Source: Chelonoidis abingdonii
Taxonomy: Eukaryota > Chordata > Testudines > Testudinidae
Assembly: GCF_003597395.2 (NCBI RefSeq)
Contig: NC_133777.1
Span: forward strand, 6,248,799-6,312,798
Length of the DNA stretch: 64,000 nucleotides
Direction: 5' to 3'
Part shown: positions 55,975 through 64,000 of the stretch, in pieces
How the letters are laid out: every line of letters starts with the position of its first letter
Numbering within the stretch: the stretch's first letter is position 1
Made by a program: the position numbers and the translations under genes
The notes under the pieces: model-generated
Told to the model about the DNA's origin: nothing
Database searches by the model: none
The model's input: only the letters and a program-made list of their open reading frames with translations

Positions 55975-58900
55975 AGAGTCTCAATGCATGGATGAGATGA
56001 TGGCATAGGGAGGAGGGGTTTAGATTTATTAGGAACTGAGGAAATTTTGGGATGAGGGAGCCTATACAGGAAGGATGGGCTTCACCTAAACCAAAGTGGA
56101 ACCAGACTGCTGGTGCTTAACACTAAAAAGGTTGCAGAGCAGTTTTTAAACTAACAGATGGGGAAAGCCGACTGCTGCAGAGGAGCATGTGGATCAGACA
56201 GAGATTTCTCTTAGAGGAGAGTCTATTGATAGAGATTCTCTAGGTTTTAGTCAGGAGGAGAGGATGGAAGAGGATAATGTAAGGGCCGATCAGATGAGAA
56301 ACATTCACATAAAAAAGAATCAGACACATCAGAAAAGGGCAGACAAATAAATGGTGACAAGTTTTTAAAGTGCTTGTACACAAATACTAGAAGTCTAAAT
56401 AATAAGACGAGTGAACTGGAGTGTCTGCTGTTAAAGGAGGAGATTATGTATCATGTACATATTATGATAATATGTATCACAGAAACCTGGTAGAGTGAGG
56501 GCAATCAATGGAACACAAAACATATCGGAAGGACAGAACAGGTCATGCAGGGGCTGGGGCGTGGCACGGCACTGTATGTGAAAGAAAATGTAGAATCAAA
56601 TGAAGTAAAAATCTTAAATGAATCCATAGGTTCCACAGAATCTCTATGGATAGTAATTTAATTCTCTGCTAAGAATATAACAGTAGGGATCTATTATCGA
56701 CCATCTGACCAGGACAGTGATAGTGACTCTGAAATGCTAAGGGAGATTAGAGAGGCTATCAAAATAAAGAACTCAATAATAGTGAGGGATTTCAATTATC
56801 CTCATATCTGGACCAAGAGGTAACTATAACAGGATCACTTGGAAATAGTGACCATAATATAACAACATTTAACATTCCTGAGGTGGGAAGAACAACTCAA
56901 TAGCCCAACACTCTGACATTTAATTTCAGAAAGGGGAACTATGCAAAAATGAGGTTAGTTAACCAAAAATTAAAAGGTACAGTCACTAGAGTGAAATCCC
57001 TGCAAGCTGCGTGGACACTTTTCAAAGATACCATAAGAGAGGCTCAACTTAAATGTAAACCCCAAATTAAAAAACACAATAAAAGAACTAAAAGAGAGCC
57101 ACTGTGGCTTAACAACCATGTAAAAGAAGCAGTGGGAGATAAAAAGGCATCTTTTAAAAAGTGGAAGTAAAATCCTTGTGAGGTAAATAGAAAGGTGCAT
57201 AAACACTGCCAAATTAAGTGCAAAAATGTAATAAGAAGAGCCAAAAAGGAGTTTAAAGGACAGCTAGTCAAAAACTTCAAAGGTAATAACAAAATGTTTA
57301 AGTACATCAGAAGCAGGAAGCCTGTGAAACAATCAATGGGTCCCCTAGACAATCGAGATACAAAAGGAGCACTTAAAGACCATAAAAGTCATTGCAGAGA
57401 AACTAAATGAATTTTTTGCTTCAGTCTTCACAGCTGAGAATGTTAGGGAGATTCCCAAACCTGAAGCGTCCTTTGTGGGTGACAAATCTGAAGAATTGTC
57501 ACAGATTGAAGTGTCATTAGAGGTGGTTTTGGAATTAATTGATAATCTTAACAGTAACAAATCACTGGAACCGGAAGGTATTCACCCAAGAGTTCTGAAA
57601 GAACTCAAATGTGAAATTGCGGAACTATTAACTATGATTTGTAACCTGTCTTTTAAATTAGCTTCTGTACCCAATGACTGGAAAATAGCTAATGTAAGGC
57701 CAATATTTAAAAAAGGGCTCTAGAGGTGATCCCAGCAACTACAGACCGATAAGTATAAGGTCAGTACCAGGCAAATTAGTAAAGAATAAAATTGTCAGAC
57801 ATATAGAACATCATAAATTGCTGGGCATGAGGCAACATGGTTTCTGTAAAGGGAAATCGTGCCTTACTAATCTCTTAAAGAGTTCTTTAAAGGGGTCAAC
57901 GAACATGTGGACAAGGGGGATTCAGTGGACATAGTGTATTTAGATTTCCAGAAAGCCTTTGACAAGGTCCCTCACTAAAGGCGCTTACATAAATTAAGTT
58001 GTCATGGAATAAGAGGGAAGATCCTTTCATGGATTGAGAACTGGTTAAAAAACAGGGAACAAAGGGTAGGAATAAATGGTAAATTCTCAGAATGGAGAGA
58101 GGTAACTAGTGATGTTTCCCAAGGGTCTGTCCTAGGACCAATCCTATTCAACTTATTCAAAAATGATCTGGAGGAAGGGGTAGACAGTGAGGTGGCAAAG
58201 TTTGCAGACAATACTAAACTGCTCAAGATAGTTAAGACCAAAGCAGACTGTGACGAACTTCAAAAAGATCTCACAAAACTAAGTGAATAGGAAACAAAAT
58301 GGCAAATGAAATTTAATGTGGATAAATGTAAAGTAATGCACACCGGAAAAGATAACCCCAACTATACATGCAATATGATGGGGGCTAATTTAGCTACAAC
58401 TAATCAGGAAAGAGATCTTNNNNNNNNNNNNNNNNNNNNNNNNNNNNNNNNNNNNNNNNNNNNNNNNNNNNNNNNNNNNNNNNNNNNNNNNNNNNNNNNN
58501 NNNNNNNNNNNNNNNNNNNNNNNNNNNNNNNNNNNNNNNNNNNNNNNNNNNNNNNNNNNNNNNNNNNNNNNNNNNNNNNNNNNNNNNNNNNNNNNNNNNN
58601 NNNNNNNNNNNNNNNNNNNNNNNNNNNNNNNNNNNNNNNNNNNNNNNNNNNNNNNNNNNNNNNNNNNNNNNNNNNNNNNNNNNNNNNNNNNNNNNNNNNN
58701 NNNNNNNNNNNNNNNNNNNNNNNNNNNNNNNNNNNNNNNNNNNNNNNNNNNNNNNNNNNNNNNNNNNNNNNNNNNNNNNNNNNNNNNNNNNNNNNNNNNN
58801 NNNNNNTAATTTAATTTTAGCACCCTGTGTCCATTCCCATGCATGTACTATTTTGAGCATTTCAGTTTTCACAACATAGGCTCATCCCAGATTCTGGAAC

Positions 58901-59250
58901 AAGCTCCAATGCTCAGTTCGTGGAGTATGTACATAAGCTATACTAAAGACAAACCCACAGTAACTGTCTCCAGTTTGTGAGGGACTCCATGGAGCCAGTC
59001 TGTAGGAAACAGATAAATGCATGGAGGTTAAGTCCATTAATAGCTGTTAGCCAGGATGGGTAAGGAATGGTGTCCCTAGCCTCTGTTCATCAGAGGATGG
59101 AGATGGATGGCAGGAGAGAGATCACTTGATCATTACCTGTTAGGTTCACTCCCTCTGGGGCACCTGGCACTGGCCACTGTCAGCAGACAAGGATACTGGG
59201 CTGGATGGACCTTTGGTCTAACTCAGTATGGCCATTCTTATGTTCCTAAG
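55975..59250 (+). mobile_element. CR1 LINE, degraded, with reverse transcriptase remnants
   Basis: This is a long + strand CR1 retrotransposon copy. Remnants of the endonuclease region (YYRPSDQDSDS, RDFNYPHI) are followed by the reverse transcriptase: NVRPIFKKG, VDIVYLDFQKAFDKVPH and SVLGPILFNLF. The catalytic FADD box reads FADN, and several stops and frameshifts interrupt the frame, so the copy is dead. The 3' end carries the usual CR1 tail (ggatggacctttggtct near 59205). A 387-base gap interrupts it. Confidence 0.9.
58420..58806. other. Assembly gap of 387 N
   Basis: This unsequenced or estimated gap lies inside the CR1 element at 55.98-59.25 kb. CR1 sequence resumes on the right side with its 3' end. 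Confidence 0.99.
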
Positions 59251-61009
59251 GATATTTACTTTGTATATTTTGATGCGATATTTACAATTTATGTTTTAAC
59301 AGTTATAAAGCTTGAATGTTTTGAATATCAATGTCTATTGTCATTAAATTGTCTGATCTCCCAGTAATTTCCCACAACTGCAAAAACTTACATCAATAAA
59401 AATATGAAAAATGTGCTTTAAAACAAACAGATATCTGTGGAAATTATAAAATAATAAAAACTATATTCTGATACTAATAATTTGGGCTGAAATTTTCCAT
59501 GACTGTTTTTGTAAGTTTCAGCCATACCAGTTCAGCTGTTTGAGAACAAGGCTAGGGACGTTTATATATTTTACCCATGGTAAAAAATTCTTGAGAACGT
59601 TTCTTTCAAATGTTCTAGCATTCCTACGCTTTAGAGCAGGGACCTGAAGTTTGTTAAGGAGTGGCCTTTATGTCAGGGATGTGCCTTTTCCATCCCCATG
59701 AAAATCCACCTGAATTTGGCCAAGTTAAAGCTTTTGGGGGGGAAAAAAGTACAGTTTGTACATGCTCAGTAGGACTTTAACAAATCTCTGAAGACTGTCC
59801 TCCCTGAGCATGTTCAGGACTCTTATAGCACCTGTGTGTGACAGGACTAAGCATACTCCATTCTTTGAGGAAAAAAAGTAGTATGTGATCATATAATTAG
59901 TGACTATTATAATGCTTACCCACAAGGGGGCTTAATTAAAGTTGCACAGGCAACCTTCATTCTGGCATTTCCTAACTTTTGAATGCTTACCTTTCTAACT
60001 TGAATTATCTTGCAATGCAGTTTATTCCTGAGTAACTATAGACAAGAGTTTGAGCTGGGAACATATCTCCAAAACTGGATTGAGTTTTCAAAGAGATTAA
60101 GGCCTTAATTCCCTCCTTGCCCAGAACCTGTGGGGTCCTTTAAGCTCCCTGACTCTCATACATTGTCTAAACTGACTGTGTATAAACTCACCACTACCTC
60201 TCCCCCCCAGAGTATGCCAAACTTGCTCAAGGCTCCTGATACCAGCACAATTCCAGGGCTTGATGATTTAAGCACTGGTAGAGGCCTGTGTTCCTATTCC
60301 ATAATATAAATGGCCTGAAACCTAAGATCAGAACCCAGTGTTGTTGCTTTGCATGCTTGTCTCTAGTCCAACCCTCCTCGCACACTGGCAGGCTGGAAAA
60401 ACCCAAGGAAGCACTATTTTCTTGTTTTTGACACAATGACTCATCCCTAATGAAGCATAGCAATGTTTATTTGCCATTGCCTGTAAACAGCACTCAAAAA
60501 GAGAGTGCTCAGCAAATGAATAGCTCCAGACTGATCTAACGAAGCATGCGTGAAACACACACATCTGGGTAATGGAGGTTAAGGAAAGCCAAGCCTTCCA
60601 AGTTACAAACAGGATGGTCAACAGCAAGACATGGAACAGAAATTGATACCATGACAGTGAATAATAAATAATATACATATTTATTATAGACGAGCCCTAT
60701 CTACTTCTCTGTAAAGTACCTTGCACACCCCTGGTGCCATATAAACTACTTAGTGAAGTAATGCAGTTCAACCAAAAAGTGGTAATATATTTGCTTGCCT
60801 TCCCCCCACCCCCTTTGCTCTTTTACAGTAAAGCAGCAACAATATAAAGCCAATTATCTTCCCTAACGTTTATGCACGCTCAGCTTATATTAGTAAGGAA
60901 AATGTACCAAACCTTACAACTTTGTTCAACTTCACAACACCCCCAAATGGCAATTTTTGATAGGGCCAGATTCTGAAATGCAAGTAACTACTGAATAAAT
61001 ATTTTTTAA

Positions 61010-61522
61010 AAAGCTCACACAAAAACAAATCTTTATTCTTTGTTGCAGAAAATAAATACAGGTGCATATTTCATATGCTTTTCTATAAAAGCACTTCTAC
61101 AAAATGTCACTTAACTGCATACAACAGTACAACCTTTTTGGCTTTTAAAATGCAAATATTATACAGTCACTTCATTTTATCAACTTTTTAAAGCACTTGT
61201 AGCAAGCAGCTTTGGAAAAGGAATGTTTAGTTTATGAGCTAAATTCTTGCTTCAAGTGTTTGTTTTCCATACATAGTGCAACTAACCTAAAAGCAACTAG
61301 AACAACTTTTTCTTCTCTTTTTGGAAAACATTTGGGTCTTTTTCAAAAACTGCAAAGAAAAATAGCTCTTGAAATCTGGTTTAACTTCAAATTTAAACCA
61401 AGAAAAACAACAAAACAGAAATGACTCAATTGAAATATTAAGGTAAGCATGATGCTTCACAGCTTGTTTTCTATATAATTCCAGTTTGGCCCTTGGTTTT
61501 TCTTCAGAATAAAAAGAAAAGA
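61010..61522 (-). other. PRPSAP2: Probable PRPSAP2 3' untranslated region
   Basis: This AT-rich stretch runs downstream of the stop. A canonical AATAAA on the - strand lies at 61037-61032, so cleavage is expected near 61010-61020. The limit is inferred from that signal alone, and other signals further down could be used. Confidence 0.5.
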
Positions 61523-61681
61523 TTAATCATCTAGTCCTATATTTCTGAAAAGGTAAGACATGGACTCCCCATTATGGATTCTGCGAATGGCTTCTGAGAG
61601 GATCATACTGATATCCACGGTCTTAATTTTGGGACACTGGAGTTTTTGTATTTCATGTGGAATCGTGTTGGTTACAACAAC
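61523..61681 (-). CDS. PRPSAP2: PRPSAP2 terminal coding exon with stop
   Basis: This exon has 159 nt: 52 codons and TAA at 61525-61523. The acceptor is ccctctag, preceded by a (GA/CT)n run. It encodes [20 protein letters not shown] through [10 protein letters not shown]. Confidence 0.96.
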
Positions 61682-62471
61682 CTAGAGGGAGAGAGAGAGA
61701 GAGAAGCTGTCACAGTAGAAATGATTTTTCCCTGATCTTTTCCCTTCAATTTCTGATCTGCACCCTATCACATCAGAGTCTGAAAAGGCAAGTTCTACCT
61801 TCCAGATCCCGAGAAAGTTAAATGGTTGATGCAAAGCAGGATCTCCTTTTGTGGCTGTTTATTGACAGGATTATAGCCTTATGAAAGGTTAGCCATTGGT
61901 GTTGGATGCCTTCCTACTCAACTATCTATGAATGCTAAAGAAACAGTCCTTCCTTGCCTTCATCCTGTCAAACAGGCACAAGGGGATGCACTCTTAATTA
62001 CTCTTCACTTAAGGAGAATCTCCATATGTTGACAATCCTTTACCTAGGCTCTTATTATTATGCTGCACTCATCACTAAAGTAGTCATGAAGACTTGAAAA
62101 AAAGGAATAATTATAAGTTATAACCTTAATCTGTACTGAAAAGTGAAGCCAGTAATAAACAGCCACAGTATGGTTCCTGTAATTTGTAATTAGTAATAAT
62201 CCATATTAAAAATTTTAGGAGCCAAGCCAGTGGGGATTTTAAAGCTGGCTGAATTTTCGGAAGAGTTTTCATCATTATCATTTGCTTCTGAACTTTGAAG
62301 CTAGCCCATCCTGCCCACACTTACTTCATCAATAGCAGACTCTTCTATCAACCTGGGAGCATCTGAAGATAGCAGGCCATGGGTTGCCATTACAAAAATC
62401 TTGTATGCTCCCCTTTCCTTGAGAGTCTCTGCTGCAGCGAGGAAGCTGTCAACATCATCTATAATGTCATC
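61523..62471 (-). CDS. PRPSAP2: PRPSAP2 (PAP41), partial: last two coding exons
   Basis: PRPSAP2 is a catalytically inactive partner of phosphoribosyl-pyrophosphate synthetase; it joins the PRPS complex in the cytosol and modulates PRPP supply for nucleotide synthesis. The two exons seen, 62325-62471 and 61523-61681, are phase 0 and join as ...[21 protein letters not shown].... The C-terminal [11 protein letters not shown] ending distinguishes PRPSAP2 from PRPSAP1. The DDIIDDVDS motif corresponds to the ribose-phosphate binding loop of the PRPS fold. All upstream exons lie beyond the right end of the window. Confidence 0.95.
61685..61704 (+). repeat. (GA)n microsatellite at an exon edge
   Basis: This short GA run is the polypyrimidine tract of the last PRPSAP2 intron on the - strand. 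Confidence 0.85.
62325..62471 (-). CDS. PRPSAP2: PRPSAP2 penultimate coding exon
   Basis: This exon has 147 nt (49 codons), phase 0, with acceptor attttgacag and donor gtaagt. It encodes [20 protein letters not shown] through LIEESAIDE. Confidence 0.95.
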
Positions 62472-64000
62472 CTGTCAAAATAAGACCAGGCCAATGAAGA
62501 CTCCACACTTCCTCAAACAGGCCATGCAACAGAGGCAGACAGATTTAGTGTAATGTCAAGGCAGTAGTTTTCTCTAGTCTACATACAAACCATATTATTA
62601 ATTTACTGATAGTGACTCTTACTATCCTATATAGTGGCTCAAGGAACAGTGTGGGAGAGGAGAATTGCCATGGCTCTAAACATGACACCAAAGACTCCCC
62701 TATAGAAAATGTTACTCCAAATATTAAAATCTCAAATTAATAACATTTTATATTAAAAACCCTAAGAATAATGCAATTTCTCCATTGTCCTTTAAGGCAA
62801 CATTAGTCTTTCCGTCACTGGCACTTCCAGATCTGCAATGTTAATATCCATGATACTTTATTTCTCTGAAATGATGCAGAGTCCAGCTACCAGGTTTTCA
62901 CCTTATCAAAACTCTCATGGACAGAGTTTCAGATGACCCATTCAGTAAATACTATCAGGGCCAGATCCTGCTTTTCTGTGTCTATCACTGTTTATTTTGG
63001 ACAATTAATTGCAGTGTTGTTCACTAAAGCACAAGAGGATTTTTAAAACCTATACAGCAAGATTCAGTCATGTAACCAGGAGGGCGCCTGAGGGAAGAAA
63101 CCAAGCATTTTTAAAAAATCCCAGAATGTATTTGCTAATAAAATAATAATAATAAATATTCCCACAGGACAGTTAAAAACCTGGAATATTTTTTTATTTT
63201 TGAACTTTGAAATTCAAAGGATAAAACATTTGATTTTAAAAAGCTGTGGAAAGAAAGACAAAACAACCATTAATCTAAGATGAAGTACAGGGACCCCAAA
63301 ACTTAGTCATTATGTAAAGCTTTTCCAAATCACCTCAATTGTTATCCAAAGTTTAGTTAATATGGCAAAGAAACTGGTCCATCCTTTCTTCCATTTTATT
63401 CTTATACATGATATTTAGTCCTTTAACAGGCATGCAACCCTGTTAACAACTATTAACTGTGGAAGATAATTTCTAACCAGCCCTTTTTTCTTCACTCTGC
63501 CTTCCCCAACACACTGATGTCCTCCAGGCTTTTAATACAGGAGTAGTGCCCAGAGAGCCTATTACAGCACAAGAACTGGATTAACCAATCAGTTTCAGAA
63601 GTTACACCAGAAATTTTCACCAGCAAATTACACTGGCACCATCATCAAGAACTAAAACAGCACTTAAGTATTTTATTAAAAAATTAGAAAGACTTCAGAG
63701 AGATAGAAGGGAGTGATCCATTTTATTTTTAAACTCCCTCAAATGTCAATGTATGTGTAATTCTTATAAAAAATTCTCTTGGTCATTTAAATTATGAAAG
63801 TGGAAAGAAAACTGAAATTAATGGCCTTAAATGCAATTTTTCCATTACGGCTGAGCAGCTTGCCATTTTGCTCAAACTTAGGAGCCACTACACACAATTA
63901 CACCAATATTCTGAGCATAAGCTTCAGAGAAATCCAATGTATTTTAGCAACATCTTCTACTCAATTATCTTCAACTACTTTACTAATCTTAATTAACCTC
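62472..64000. other. PRPSAP2 intron
   Basis: AT-rich intron sequence with no recognisable exon or repeat. The preceding PRPSAP2 exon is outside the window. The intron at 61682-62324 is likewise without features apart from the GA run. Confidence 0.6.

Larger units (their letters stand above)
53158..61009. other. Intergenic region between SLC5A10 and PRPSAP2
   Basis: This is the SLC5A10 5' flank followed by AT-rich intergenic DNA. It contains the long CR1 and the gap. No promoter element for SLC5A10 (TATA or CpG island) stands out upstream of 53157. The segments 53.2-55.9 and 59.3-61.0 kb contain no recognised gene. Confidence 0.6.

Overview
The window is vertebrate nuclear DNA, most likely from a turtle. 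Coding exons are short, separated by kilobase introns, and match vertebrate gene families. The interspersed repeats are the turtle/sauropsid set: CR1 LINEs, a tRNA-derived SINE with a CR1-like tail, several non-autonomous hAT elements with 8-bp target-site duplications, Penelope-like fragments and old MIR-type SINEs. Species and chromosome cannot be read from the sequence.

Three neighbouring genes are recognised. They reproduce the order of human 17p11.2 (PRPSAP2 - SLC5A10 - FAM83G), read here in reverse. FAM83G (+ strand) contributes four coding exons between 6774 and 25767; its first coding exon lies left of the window. SLC5A10 (- strand) contributes coding exons 1-9 between 53157 and 22183; its last exons are not seen and presumably lie left of the window. 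PRPSAP2 (- strand) contributes its last two coding exons (62471-61523); the rest is right of the window. FAM83G and SLC5A10 interleave on opposite strands: SLC5A10 exon 9 sits in the last FAM83G intron, and the last FAM83G exon sits in SLC5A10 intron 8, 89 bp from exon 8.

The main anomaly is inside the last FAM83G intron. At 14977-15097 (- strand) is an intact first coding exon of TTC7B with start codon, splice donor and a GC/CpG-rich promoter. TTC7B belongs to a different linkage group in human (14q32). A single unresolved base at 14444, flanked by truncated repeats, lies just beyond it, and an AT-rich block follows at 15.9-18.8 kb. This is either a mis-joined assembly or a real insertion or rearrangement.

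The rest is intron or intergenic DNA dominated by repeats: a long degraded CR1 with a 387-base gap (55.98-59.25 kb), a second CR1 fragment (41.3-42.35 kb), and nine hAT-type elements whose target-site duplications can be read directly. The genes do not share a pathway: FAM83G scaffolds CK1 kinases, SLC5A10 is a sodium-coupled sugar transporter, PRPSAP2 regulates PRPP synthetase and TTC7B anchors PI4-kinase at the plasma membrane.
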